From contig NC_081410.1 of the NCBI RefSeq assembly GCF_030272615.1, positions 255,115,533 through 255,179,532 on the forward strand: a stretch of 64,000 nucleotides of DNA, in the 5' to 3' direction. The DNA comes from Cryptomeria japonica. Lineage: Eukaryota; Streptophyta; Pinopsida; Cupressales; Cupressaceae. The notes under the pieces are model-generated. The model was not told where the DNA came from. It worked only from the letters and a program-made list of their open reading frames with translations, and searched no databases. Made by a program: the position numbers and the translations under genes. Positions 22,666-34,166 of this stretch are shown piece by piece (the first letter of the stretch is position 1; every line of letters begins with the position of its first letter).

Positions 22666-23894
22666 ATGGTTGAAACCCATTCACAAAGGTCTAGAATAGA
22701 AGTCAAAGAATCTCTAAGATCTCTCAACATTAGTACATATGAGTTTGATGGAAATGAATTTTACAACCCACAAATCTTTGACAATTGCAGTAATCCACCA
22801 GAAAATGACAATAATAATGAGTCCATTACTATCACAAATATTCAAGACACTATATCTGATCCACGTTTTAATAGATTGGTTGAGGAAATCATGAGAAGAT
22901 ATTGTCAATACCTTTTACAAGTGTTTATGAAAAGTGGAGAAATATTACCCCATAATTTTGATGTGTCACAAATTATGGAAGAGGATCCCAATCAAGCTAA
23001 TGAAAATCTTAGTGGTAATAATGGTGGTAATAGAAGAGAACGTCTCATGCATGAGTCACCCTCATTCTTATTTTAAAAAACTGAAGTGACCGATACGCAT
23101 GCTTATACCAATGATGCTAGAAACACACATGAGAAACCCCATGCTTGTCCTCTCCAAGGGAAAAGGAATACCAATGCATATACTCAACAACAACAGAACA
23201 TCCAAGACCATGAAAATACCTATACAAGGATACCCCATGTTATTTTTTGGGGCAACAATCAAGATCATACCTACAAAACAAATTTTACCCATGGTCATGA
23301 CACATACAATCATCCTAGGCCTAGTGCTCCTCATCATAATACCATACCAAGTGGCCCATACAGTAGCAACGATAATTTTCCTCCTCCATATGAGCATATA
23401 TGTGACCAATATCATCCTTAAATGTATTTCATTCCTTCTCCACTTGATGTATCAGGCATGTGAATACATCAAAAAGACAAAGCACCACCTAGCAATTATT
23501 TGCACTGATAGATTAAGGAATTGCAACAACAAATGGCGAGTATGCAAACACCAATAAAAGATTACATGATCAATGATATGTTTCCTTATCCATATGACAA
23601 AAGCATACCAATGCCTTCTTTTCCTCCTCATTTTTGTGACACCTAAGTTTCACAAGTACAAGGGAAAAGGAGATCCCAAGGCACACATTAGAGTGTTTTT
23701 CATGGATTTCATAGAAGTAGCAAGAGAGGAATCCTACTTAGAGAAATTATTTCCACAAATTTTAGGTGGACAATCTATGGAATGGTTTTCACAACTTCTA
23801 CCTGGGATAAAGTCATGGGGTTAATTGCCAATGGCCTTTATATAACACTTCTCATATAACATTGAAATGGATGTATCAATGATCAAATTATACA
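22666..23894 (+). pseudogene. gag: Ty3/gypsy gag of element D, first part
   Basis: Starts at ATG 22666 with an acidic, Asn-rich N-terminus (SGEILPHNFDVSQIMEEDPN matches the LPQDFNIEGLKQDGE area of gag B). A Gln-rich segment QQQMASMQTPIKDYM follows at about 23525. The core FPQILGGQSMEWFSQLLPG at about 23752 is the gag signature. A frameshift near 23072 and stops near 23821 break it. The gene is cut at 23894 by a copia-type LTR insertion and resumes at 29220 in the same reading register, so the insertion was clean. Confidence 0.87.
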
Positions 23895-23899
23895 ATACA
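23895..23899 (+). other. target-site duplication of copia solo LTR (left copy)
   Basis: ATACA, identical to 29215-29219 on the other side of the inserted LTR. Confidence 0.9.
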
Positions 23900-23961
23900 T
23901 GTTGGACATTGGCTGATATGTTGTCATTGATGTCAACATATGTGGATATTGTTGGAAATTT

Positions 23962-23966
23962 TTGTT
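23962..23966 (+). other. target-site duplication of element E (left copy)
   Basis: TTGTT, identical to 27931-27935. Confidence 0.9.
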
Positions 23967-24912
23967 TGTAAAGACCAAAAAATGGTATGAAGATAATTAA
24001 TTAAATAAGCAATTATTTAATTAATCCTCTTTCCCAATTTAATCAAATTCACTAAGTAATTTGATTAAACTCCCCCTTTCATCTAACAAATCAATTTATG
24101 AGTTGTTGAGAATTAATTAGTCTTATTTGAATTTTAAATTCAAATTACCCACATGCCTCCTAACTTCTAACTAGCTAACCTAACCACTTCTAAACCTAAC
24201 CCACTCCATCTAACCCTGGGTTTAATTAAACCTACCTTAGCTTGCACCTACTAACTTCCTTATCCTAACCTCCTATGGTGTGGATACTCTCCCCTTGAGA
24301 CACATGGCATTCTTGGGCCACATGTCCTCTCTCTTGGAAGCCTCTTGACACTTGTCACCATAGAGATGACAAATGTTCCCTTTCATCCAACCTCTCTAGA
24401 AGCCTCTTGACACTTATCACCATAGAGATGGCAAATGTTTCCTTTCATCAAACCTCTTTTCCAACCTCCTCCAATTTCACCATTTATATCTTTAGACTTA
24501 ATCTTGATCGTTGATTCCTGCCACCTCACCCCTAGCCTTGGAAATCCTATAGATAGACCCCATTTTGGAGCAATAATCATCCCATCTCATTTGCATTTCA
24601 GGCATTGTTACTATAGGTATATTGATCTTAGCTTATTTTCTAGCATAATTGTTGAATCATGTAGCTTAATCATTCTCTTTTATAGATTAAATGCATCATT
24701 ATCATCCTAAATCCTCCATCTAGATGTAGTCAAGTCACTAGAATTTTCTTATACATATTTGAGAGAAAATCTACACTCGCATTTATTAGGAGGCGATATA
24801 TCGATTAGCCATGGTTTTAACTTTATTTGTTTTAAATTTTCTAACCATGCTTGTAATGATCTATTGAGTGTTTTGTGTTGCAACTGCAGGTATACACTTC
24901 ATAGGCATGACA
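23967..24912 (+). repeat. 5' LTR of element E
   Basis: Starts TGTAAAGACCAAAAAATGG and ends CATAGGCATGACA. It contains a tandem duplication of about 62 bp (24340-24465) that is also in the 3' LTR. Confidence 0.92.
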
Positions 24913-24915
24913 TTT

Positions 24916-24933
24916 TGGCACCAACCATGGGGC
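24916..24933 (+). other. primer-binding site of element E (Lys-tRNA-like)
   Basis: TGGCACCAACCATGGGGC, three bases after the LTR. It agrees at most positions with the standard Lys-tRNA site TGGCGCCCAACGTGGGGC; the differences include G-to-A changes at CpG positions. Confidence 0.75.
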
Positions 24934-26060
24934 ATGATTCCTCCCGCTATGGCCAAACTTACACATACCTGAAAGATAACACCTTACCTCCCAACTTATC
25001 AAAAAATCAAAAGAGAAACTTTATTTTCCAATCCTCACATTTTACTCTCGTTGCGGATACCTTGTTTAAATGAGGTCTAAATGGTACTCTTTTAAGATGT
25101 CTCGAACAAGAAGAATCTGAGAAGGCCTTACATGAAGTCCATAATGACATTTGTGGAACTCATTCAAGTGGTCTTACCCTTTTGAAAAAACTCATACGCT
25201 TGGGTTATTATTGGCCGACTATGGAATGAGATTCTTTTCAGATAGCTAGAACATGCAAACAATGTCAGATCCATGGGAATTTGATTCATGCACCAGCACA
25301 AGAACTTCATGCTTTGGCAACATCTTGGCCTTTTTGCCAATGGGGTCTTTATTTATTAGGAAAGATAAATCCTTCTTCATCTAATGGTCACAAATTCATC
25401 CTTGTAGCTACATAATATTTCACAAAATGGATTGAGGCAGTACCTCTCACAAATATCACAGGAAAACAAATTGATGCATTTATCTTGAATTACATCATTT
25501 GTCACTATGAAATACCAATGACCATTATCACTGATAATGGGCGACCGTTCAAGAATCAAGATGAACAAGAGTCATGTGATAAATTTAAGATCCAACACAT
25601 ATTCTCCACACCCTACTATCCACAAGGAAATGGGAAAGCAGAAGCATCAAACAAAACTATTCTAGAAAATCCTCAAAAAGATAGTGAATGATGCTGGAAA
25701 AGATTGGCATATTCAATTAAACCCTACTCTATGGGCCTACCATACTAGTATCCGCACACCAATAGGTGCCACACCTTTCTCTCTTGTTTATGGATCAGAA
25801 GCAATACTGCCAATAGAAGTAGAGATACCTTCTCTATGAGTACCATTAAAAGGTCTCATCCCAGATGAAGAACAACGAGTATCTAGATTACAAGAGTTAG
25901 AACTAATCCATGAATGAAGACAAAATGCCTTTGATCATTTAAAGGTATATCATCAAAGAATGTGTTGGAGCTATAATCACAGGGTCAAACCACGAATCTT
26001 TCAAGTAGGGGAACTAGTACTAAAAGAAAATCCATGCAACCAGGCAGATCAAGTAAAGAA
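24934..26060 (+). pseudogene. pol: Ty3/gypsy integrase remnant, element E
   Basis: The only coding remnant in E. The zinc-binding part reads LHEVHNDICGTHSSG and CKQCQIHGNLIHAPA (HHCC). In the catalytic core, WPFCQWGLYLLGKI has Tyr where the first Asp of the DDE triad belongs (D in element D: GLDLMGK). TDNGRPFKN keeps the second Asp and GNGKAEASNKTI the Glu. Stops occur after DTLFK, in TME-stop and elsewhere. It ends near KKGKFVH, before the GPY/F module. The protein would be inactive even if the stops were absent, given the lost Asp. Confidence 0.92.
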
Positions 26061-26980
26061 AGGAAAATTTGTGCATTGAACACAAGATCAAATTATCAAT
26101 GATCAAACTATCACAAAGTCATTCTATGCACATTCACACACCTTTTCAATGGAAGATATCTTTTGGATAATGATTTTAGCATGATTGTTCAACTTCTTTT
26201 CTATCTTGATTTTCGCTATCATGATTTCTGAGTGACTCCGGGATGTCTTTGACTAGAGGAACATGGAAGAAACATGATATTTTTCTTGTCTATTGTCTGA
26301 AAATTAATCATTAATATGTGCAAATTTGTCTTGGTACATGATCATCAGAGTATCATCGAAGACATTTCTGATTTGCATATTGAAATGATTAATACTGCCT
26401 GTTTTAAGCAAGCAACACTCAGGTCATCTTGCTTCAATTATACCTTGATGCTTGTGCTAACTTGCCATATCAAAATCCAAGAAAGTCATGCTCAGGCCAT
26501 CATGGTTTAATTATACCATTGATGTTTGCACTCACTTCCCATGTTTTAAAAAGATCAATGATGACAAAATGCAATAATCCAGTGACTAGTCTGATCATGT
26601 CTTATACAGGTTATATCGTTCCTAAAACCAAACACTTTGATCATCTTTGTCTTATATAGGAGGTATCATTCCTAAAACCAGATTGAATCTCGATCTTATC
26701 AATCTTACCAATCAAGCGTTATCAATAATTAAGAACCACATCACTATGATTTTTGAACTCACATTTTTCATCAACCACAGTTGTAGAAATTAAATCATTT
26801 CTAATCGGGATATCAATTTCCCAAAGATTGCAAAACTCCAAAGATCAATTATCTCAATTGATCTCTTGAGGGGGCATCATAGTATCAGATTTTATCAATC
26901 AAGAGTTGGGACATCTTATCGAACCAATATCAATATCAAAATGAGATTATTCTTTGAATCAACGCGTCATCACACCTCGC
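26061..26980 (+). other. 3' untranslated region of element E
   Basis: Non-coding. It has two imperfect internal duplications: CAATTATACCTTGATGCTTG (about 26436) against TAATTATACCATTGATGTTT (about 26507), and TTCCTAAAACCA at about 26622 and 26667. CTCTTGAGGGGGCATCA near 26862 recalls the same region of A. There is no antisense PMD ORF here, unlike A and D. Confidence 0.6.
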
Positions 26981-26997
26981 TTCAAAGAGGGGCAAAA
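26981..26997 (+). other. polypurine tract of element E
   Basis: TTCAAAGAGGGGCAAAA directly before LTR start TGTATACACC. Confidence 0.85.
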
Positions 26998-27930
26998 TGT
27001 ATACACCTAAAAATGGTCTGAAGATAATTAATTAAATAAGCAATTATTTAATTAATCCCCTTTCCTAATTTAATTGAATTCACTAAGTAATTTGATTAAA
27101 TTCCCCCTTTCATAAAACAAATCAATTTATGAGTTGTTGAGAATTAATTAGTCTTATTTGAATTTTAAATTCAAATTACCCACATGTCTCCTAACTTCTA
27201 ACCACCTAACCTAACCACTTCTAAACCTAACCCATTCCATCTAACCCTGTGTTTAATTAAACCTACCTTAGCTTGCACATCCTAACCTCCTATGGTGTGG
27301 ATACTCTCCCCTTGAGACACATGGAATTCTTGGGCCACATGTCCCCTCTCTTGGAAGCCTCTTGACACTTGTCACCATAGAGATGACAAATGTTCCCTTT
27401 CATCCAACCTCTCTAGAAGCCTCTTGACACTTGTCACCATAGAGATGGAAAATTTTCCCTTTCATCCAACCTCTTTTCCAACCTCCTCCAATTTCACCAT
27501 TGATATCTTTAGACTTAATCTTGATTGTTGATTTCTGCCACCTCACCCCTAGCCTTGGAAATCCTAAAAAATAGACCACATTTTGGAGCAATAATCATCC
27601 CATCTCATTTGCATTTCAGGTATTGTTACTATAGGCATATTGATCTTAGCTTATTTTCTAGCATAATTGTTGAATAATGTAGCTTAATCATTCTCTTTTA
27701 TAGCTTAAATGTATCATTATCATCCTAAATCCTCCATCTAGATGTAGTCAAGTCATTGGAATTTGCTTATACAGATCTAAGAGAAAATCTACACTTGCAT
27801 TTATTAGGAGGCAATAGATCGATTAGCCATGGTTTTATCTTTATTTGTTTTAAATTTTATAACCATGCTTGTAATGATCTATTGAGTGTTTTGTGTTGCA
27901 ACTGTAGGTATACACTTCACAGGCACGACA
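26998..27930 (+). repeat. 3' LTR of element E
   Basis: Starts TGTATACACCTAAAAATGG and ends CACAGGCACGACA. It aligns along its length with the 5' LTR, including the 62-bp tandem duplication (about 27353-27478). Confidence 0.92.
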
Positions 27931-28635
27931 TTGTTAACATATTTTTTTGTGTTCTAGTATTGCAGATAGATTGGATGAGTTTGTTTAGCCTATGTAATAC
28001 AGATGAGTTGATGCGGTTTGAAGGGGTTCACATGATGTTGTGATCGAGTTATGAGATCCAGTATTGAGTATGTTCTTCAGTTCATGTTATTCAGCATTCT
28101 GGGTTGTGCTTCGTATTGCTCTAGAATTTCTATATCTTTAGTTGCGGATGTGTGGGATGTGTTTTGGATGTTGATGTGTGTCCTCAGTTCTAGTGGTTCA
28201 TGGTTTGGAAATCCACAAGTAAATCTTTCAGGTTGGCAGTTAGTTGGGTTGATATTCTTGAGCTCTAGTAATGAGATGGTGATGATCTAAGTCGTTGTGG
28301 TTGTTGTGGTGCAATTCACATTTCTTGTGAATATCTCTAGATCATGTTCTATGTGTATTGGTACTCTACATTAATTATTGTGTGCAATATTGAAGATTTT
28401 CCTTGTCTGATGGCCTTCTTTGAGTTATGTGCCATTGTCAGTGGTTGTAGTGTGTTATGGATGATCAAGGCATAATTGTTGGAGGTTTTGCATGTTTGCG
28501 GTATTGATTTGGGTCTAGACTATGTCTTAGCCAACATTGTTTTGGTCCAAATGTATTGTTGTAGCATGTGAGAATATTATTTTTTAAATTGTATTGAGGG
28601 TTTAGTCGGCCTCTATTTCATGGGTTGAGAGTTTG

Positions 28636-28645
28636 TATAAATAAA
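28636..28645 (+). promoter_or_regulatory. TATA box in copia solo LTR
   Basis: TATAAATAAA inside the 23900-29214 LTR. The second family member has a decayed form (GTACAAATAAATG) near 48306. Confidence 0.5.
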
Positions 28646-29219
28646 TGTAATAATAATGTTAGATGCATGTCTACAATCTTTAAGATTATGTATGATCAAG
28701 TTGCATGTGTGAACAAGTGATTTAATCTTTCAGAAGTGTGAAGGAGAAGAGTAGTGTTGCAAAGAAGATTGTGTGCTTAACTGAAACTATACTCAAGCAT
28801 ATGGAGATGCTATCTTCATAGTTCATGTGATCCAGATTATTGTCAGAATTTTTTTGTAAGTCAGTGAGACTTCTTGTAAGGTAGTGATCCTTCCCTAAAG
28901 GTTGTAGCCTTTTTGGGTTTCTTATTTGAGTAGTGATCTCTAGGCAGTGTGACTGAATGCATGTGCATTCCCCATTGTAATATTCACATTTACTCCTAAC
29001 AAGGTATTATCTCATTGTGGGTAGGTTTCCATCATGTTTTTTTCCCTTAATCAGGCTTTCCACGTCAAAAATCTTGGTGTTATGTTTGTTATTGATGTAG
29101 TGTTGTTTCATACATAAATTGTTAATTATCATATCTATTTTGTGGTTTAAGTTGCAGTAAGTTTTTGTACAAACTGATTCACCCCCCTCTCATTTTGCAG
29201 CTTTGTTGTCAACAATACA

Positions 29220-30053
29220 AAGTTGAAAAATGGGGAATCTTTTGTGTCATTCTTACAAAGATGGAGAAGTTTGTCTAGTTGTTGCTCTTGTCAAATTTTG
29301 CAAAAATAAATGGTTGAAATGTTTACCCAAAATGTCAACAAGGATATTCGTATGAACTAAGAAAAGCATGTTTGTCTACCTTTAAGGAACTCATTGAAAT
29401 GGGTTTAGCAGTTGAGAAAGTCCTCATTGAACAAGGCACCATAAACTTATTTAAGGATAATAAAACCAATTCTAATGCAAAAGACAAACCCTGATTTTGA
29501 AACAAAAACAAGAATACCGTTAATGATGGGCTTGCAGATGCTAATGTGGTTAAACCAAAGTTAACTTTTCCCAATGCAAGTTCATCCAATAATCAAGTAA
29601 ACATTTAAAGGACATCAAGACCTCCAAGGAAGTATACTCCATTTGGAGAACCAATTGAAACTACATTAAATAATTTGGTTGCAAATAAGCTTATAACATT
29701 GCAATATAATCAAACATTTGAACCAAAGGTGAAGCATCATGGTGGAATGATAATAAATTTTGCGAGTATCACAAGATAAAAGGCCATAATACTAGTAATT
29801 ATCACAGATTGAAGAGTCTCATCCAATATTTTATTGACAATGGCATACTTCCAATGAAGAGCATGCGATGTTTAAGGAGTCAATCCCAAAATATGATAAA
29901 GGAAAAGCTCCCAAGATAGACAACAATGCCAATTATACCAATATGTCCTATGATTACATCGTCAACCATATTTCAGAAATAGACAACCATGTGTCTACCA
30001 TAATCATCAAAGACTAAGCCCCCAAATGCACTAATCGAAGTTGTAAAGTTATT
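29220..30053 (+). pseudogene. gag: Ty3/gypsy gag of element D, second part
   Basis: Resumes exactly where the copia LTR interrupted it: NGESFVSFLQRWRSLSS at 29235-29280 corresponds to NGEYFMIFLQRWK in gag B. Near 29765-29800 the sequence reads FCEYHKIKGHNTSNYHRLKS, the gag zinc-knuckle-like motif with its final Cys changed to Tyr. Multiple stops (after ILQK, after DIRMN and others) disable it. Confidence 0.85.
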
Positions 30054-30439
30054 TTGCAAGGCGTTGAACCTAAAGTAACTTCATCTTCGCCATCTGATGC
30101 AAAAGCCTCTGAATGTAATGTCACTAATCAAAGGGGTAATGTTACTTTACAAGGTGTTTCATCCAAAACAACTACTTCATCATCTACCAAGAATAAGTAT
30201 GACCTTGTTGACCAATTAGGGAAGACACCCAGCCTTATCTCCATCCTTGAGCTTTTGCACATTTCACCCTCACATAAGGCTATTTTAGACAAAATCTTGA
30301 GAGAGATATCCATTCCTACCGATCTAAACGTGGACCAATTTCAAGCCATGGTGGGATACCTCTCCACCCCACATTTCCTTACATTCACATAAGTAGATGA
30401 TGCATCTCAATACCAACCACACAATGCACCACTTCAAAT
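30054..30439 (+). pseudogene. element D: conserved region between gag and protease
   Basis: The 112-codon open frame contains YDLVDQLGKTPSLISILELL and SPSHKAILDKILREISIP, a conserved patch found ahead of the protease in Tat-like gag-pol proteins. No enzymatic role is known to me. Confidence 0.7.
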
Positions 30440-31107
30440 TCAATCTTTCCTCCACAAAAAATCATATAAAATGAGTCTTGATAGATGGAGGAGCAAGTCT
30501 CGATATTTATCCATTGAAAACTATCTTACAATTGGGATACTCAAAATATTGTGGATTTTAGAAAGAAGATCAGTATAAAGGCATATGATGATGAAGAGTG
30601 CTCCTCAAAAGGAACAGTCACTCTACCTCTACTCATTGGGCTAGTAACAAAGGATGTGGTTTTCCAAGTCCTTGATCTTGATCTCACATACAACATACTT
30701 TTAGGACATTCATAGATACATGAAATGAGAGTGATGCCTTTGAAATATGAGCAATGCATCGAATTTCCACATAACAGAGTTTGAAGTGATAGTCAAAGGT
30801 GATCCAAATCCATACATATATTGCAACAATCTTAAATCAATACCTAAAATAATATTCCTAATCAATTGAGAGGCTACTCCTTTCAGCATATGTTGATCCA
30901 AAATCATTAAAATCCTTCACTTCAAAGAAAGCAGAGCTTAAAGGAAAATTCAAGGACAAATGCATGGGGGAATATAACCTGAATCAAACAATGTATCTAA
31001 GACAATTAATGGACTCTCCTAATAATTATGGTAGACCACATCCTTCAAGATAGATATATACAATAATTATAAAATGGGATCCCAATACTTTCAAGAAATG
31101 GGGTGTA
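30440..31107 (+). pseudogene. pol: Ty3/gypsy aspartic protease, element D (broken)
   Basis: The active-site motif reads VLIDGGASLDIYPL at 30475-30516, where DGGAS replaces the usual D(S/T)G form in many Tat-like elements. Downstream LGYSKYCGF then a stop, and DVVFQVLDLDLTYNILLGHS (about 30655-30712) supplies the C-terminal LLG motif of retropepsins. The protease would release gag and pol products. Confidence 0.85.
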
Positions 31108-31491
31108 ATGGAAGAAGAAGATATCTACAAGATTGTTTATAAGGAACCAGAAGAACAACCTAGTCAAGACCACATCACGATACTAGTTGAGAATTTTAGA
31201 AAAGGCTTCAAGTTTCTACTAAATATGGGATATGATGGAAAAGGCCCTCTTGGCCTAAAAAAGAAAGGTATTGTTGAACCATTACAACCTGAATTATTAA
31301 TAAAGAAAAAGCAGACAAAAGGACTTAGTTTTGTACCATTGAGATTATGTAGTCTTGATTCCCAAGCAACATTAAAAATCACTCACCCTGCTTCCAATAA
31401 TGACCAACAACAAAGAAAAAATTATTCTATATATTCAAATGAATGGGAATGGGGTTATGACAAATCATCTAGTTATTATGAGTTCACATAA
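31108..31491 (+). pseudogene. G-patch module of element D
   Basis: Open frame of 127 codons. It contains GFKFLLNMGYDGKGPLGLKK then KGIVEPLQPELLIKKKQTKG, the G-patch signature (hydrophobic...MGY.G.GPLG...GI.EPI). G-patch modules bind nucleic acids or helicases and have been noted between protease and RT in retroelements. The preceding frame has stops, so it is part of a broken polyprotein rather than a separate gene. Confidence 0.85.
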
Positions 31492-32339
31492 ATTTTTAGA
31501 GAACCTGGTGAAACCACTAAAGAGAAAAAATTTAGAGAGCTATTTAGAGTTGGTCAATCGATGTCATCTATTTCTACATCTCAAGCAAAACAAGATAGTG
31601 GCAAACTATGGATATAGAATTTTTGGGATCCCCAACCCTCTACGTCTCAAGGCTCTAGGCGAAAACTGTGAAAAGTGAGAACTCTCATTGCCGAGTGTCC
31701 TTATAGTGATATCAATTTAGATTCATCAAGATCGAGAATGATTAGAGTACCAATGATGACCCCGATGACCTTCTTGACATACCCGAAGATTCTTGTGTAT
31801 TTACCCTTACACCTACTGACTTTGAACATACTAATGGCCTTCACCTCATTCACCCACAACTCATTGACTGGGACCAACAAGGTTCTCCACAACTTGATAC
31901 ATTCCAAAATGATGAGGATTTCATTGATTACCTTGGCATAAGAGATGATATTCCTCTCAAGAACCACAGAGAAGGACACATCATTGAACTCAATAGTGTG
32001 GCATATTTTGGAGAGGGTACCAAACCTTCCAGTTGAAAAATAATAAAAATAAAAATAAATAATGGGTCTTTTATTACCACACTGTGGAACTTTCTGACCC
32101 CAAAAAATTAAAAATAAAGGATGCATTCAACAATGAAAACCTCTTCGAGGCACCCAAGGATGGAAGGTTTATCACTCTCCCCATGACATCATATCAAGAA
32201 AAGTATTTTATGTTAATCGAAGAAACCATCAAAACAAATATTGGAACAAAGTAGGTATCACATAATATCTTTCTTGCCCAATCCTTGATAGAAATTGAGT
32301 GACCAAATTTCACAACATTCTTCAAAGAGAGACAGATAA
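31492..32339 (+). pseudogene. element D linker between G-patch and RT
   Basis: Counterpart of 5783-6330 in A: HPQLIDWDQQGSPQLDTFQN followed by EDFIDYLGI, then NENLFEAPKDGRFITLP near 32130 matching GENFFEAPEDGKFDILP in A. Frameshifts and stops are frequent. Confidence 0.75.
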
Positions 32340-33272
32340 ACTTTGCATGGTCATACACATATATGCCTATATAAGAACATAATTTGGTTGTACATCACTT
32401 GATAGTTACTCCAGGGGCCAAGCCTATTAAACAAAAGTTGCGTAAGATGCATCCACAGTTGGAGCTATTAGTAAAAGTTGAGCTTAAAAATTTATTGGAT
32501 GTTGGTTTCATTAGACCAATTCACTATCTTGAGTGGATTTCCAATCTTGTACCTATCAACAAACCTGATAGGAACATTCAAACATGCAAAAATTGCAGAC
32601 ATCAATAAGGCCTGTCCCAAGGATGACTTCCCATTACCAAACATTGGTTTGATCATCGATCAAATCATAGTCGGCCATGAATTGTTATAACTTATGGATG
32701 GATTCTACATATATAATCAGATTAAGAGAGGACCCGAAGATCAACACAAGATAGAATTCACATGTACATGGGCTACCTTTTCTTGGAACGTCATTCCCTT
32801 TGGTTTAAAAAATGTAGGTGCCACATATCAGAGAGACGTGACAACAATCTTTCATGACATCATGCATATTACAGTGGAAGACTATGTCGATGATCTTTTA
32901 GTAAAATCAAATACAAGGGACAAATATTTGGATATTCTATTAGTAATTTTTTATCGCTTGGAAAAGTATAAAGTTAGATTGAATCTTAAGAAGTGTGTCT
33001 TTGGGGTGACCTCCTAGAAAATCCTTGGATACATTATCTCATAATGAGGTATTGAAGTAGATCCAAAAAAATTCAGAGCTATTTTAGAGATGCCTCCTCC
33101 TAAGAATATCAATCAACTCAAGTCATTGCAAGTACGACTTCAGTAAATCTAAAGATTCATAGCACAACTCACAGATAAGTGTCATCCCTTTCAATATTTA
33201 CTACACAAGAACATCAAGTTTAAGTGGGATGATAAATGTCATCAAGCTTTTCAAATTCTCAAAGACTGCCTC
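32340..33272 (+). pseudogene. pol: Ty3/gypsy reverse transcriptase, element D (broken)
   Basis: Frames 32384-32608, 32478-32690 and 32694-33017 together give PIKQKLRKMHPQLELLVKVE, NKACPKDDFPLPNIG, LMDGFYIYNQIKRGPEDQHK, FGLKNVGATYQRDVTTIFHD and YVDD at 32883-32894. FSGYNQI of A is FYIYNQI here, and the FKDLN block is replaced by CKNCRHQ through a frameshift near 32590. Stops at 32690 and 33018 break it. Catalytic YVDD is kept. Confidence 0.93.
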
Positions 33273-33592
33273 TTGATTCCACCTGTGCTTCTACCACCAA
33301 TTCAAGAAAAACCATTGTTACTCTACATATCAACAACAATAGCACTAGGGGCACTCTTGGCACAAGAAGACCATGAAGGAAAAGAAAGAGATATCTACTA
33401 CATTAGTTGCAGATTGGTAGGATATGAACTTAATTACACTCCAATTGAGTGTGCATATCTTGCCATGCTTTTTACTTCGTAGAAATTGCATCATTACATG
33501 TTAACTCACAAAATAAAGCTCATAGGAAGGATTTATCCACTAAATATCTACTCAATAAAGCATATCTTATAGGCATATTGGCTAAGTAGGTC
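33273..33592 (+). pseudogene. pol: Ty3/gypsy RNase H, element D (broken)
   Basis: ALGALLAQEDHEGKERDIYY and YELNYTPIECAYLAMLF match RNase H of A. The first catalytic Asp, present in A as VIDVSLGALL, is absent here (STTIALGALL). A TAG follows LFTS and a frameshift comes near 33540. Confidence 0.88.
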
Positions 33593-34166
33593 ATGATGTT
33601 AAACAAATTTGATATTGAGTATGTGGACAAGAAAGATATTAAAGGACAAGTCATTGCAGACCAAATTGTAGATGCACCAATGATTGATGATTCTCCTCTT
33701 ATATCAGAATATTTGGATGAATCCATTTTCATAGTGACAAAATTTAGACTTTGGAAATTATATTTTGATGGTTCAGATACTCAACATGGAGCAGGAGCAG
33801 ACATACTTTTCATCACACCTCAAAGGAATTCTATTCCTAAATCATATCGACTATCTTTTCCTTGCACGAACAATATAGTAGAATATGAGGCATTAACAAC
33901 AAGTCTACAGATTGCAATTCAATGGAAGATCCAAGAACTTCATGTTTTGGGGGACTCTAAACTTGTGATTTATCAAACAAATGATGATTATCAAACTAAA
34001 GATTAAAAAAGTCATGCCTTATAAGAAAATTGTAGATGATGTCAAGAAGTACTTCACAGAGATAGTCTTTGAGCAAATACCAAGAGAGAAAAACCAAGTT
34101 GTAGATTCTATGGCTACCATAGCCTCCCTAATCAATATGCCATAGAATGAGACCTGGTGTGAGTTC
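33593..34166 (+). pseudogene. pol: second, archaeal-type RNase H, element D
   Basis: LWKLYFDGSDTQHGAGADIL, CTNNIVEYEALTTSLQIAI and VLGDSKLVIYQTNDDYQTKD give the three early acidic positions. After a stop at 34006, NQVVDSMATIASL supplies the final Asp. Same dual RNase H layout as A, supporting a Tat-like lineage for both. Confidence 0.9.

Larger units (their letters stand above)
23967..27930 (+). mobile_element. Ty3/gypsy element E, internally deleted but with both LTRs
   Basis: Complete in outline: 5' LTR 23967-24912, PBS 24916-24933, internal remnant with integrase only, polypurine tract 26981-26997, 3' LTR 26998-27930, duplications TTGTT on both sides. Gag, protease, RT and RNase H are absent: sequence passes from the PBS almost directly into the region just before integrase. 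The LTRs differ by scattered substitutions and small gaps, so insertion is old. It is the youngest layer of a three-level nest. Confidence 0.93.
23900..29214 (+). mobile_element. copia-type solo LTR, itself interrupted by element E
   Basis: LTR pieces are 23900-23966 and 27936-29214, together about 1.35 kb. It starts TGTTGGACATTGGC and ends TTTGTTGTCAACA, flanked by perfect ATACA duplications. TGTTGTCATTGATGTCAACA near the start, CCACGTCAAAAATCTTGGTG near 29056 and GATTCACCCCCCTCTC near 29178 recur in the second solo LTR at 47494-48779, so they are one family. A TATAAATAAA box lies at 28636-28645. Internal domain is absent, so it arose by LTR-LTR recombination. Confidence 0.9.
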
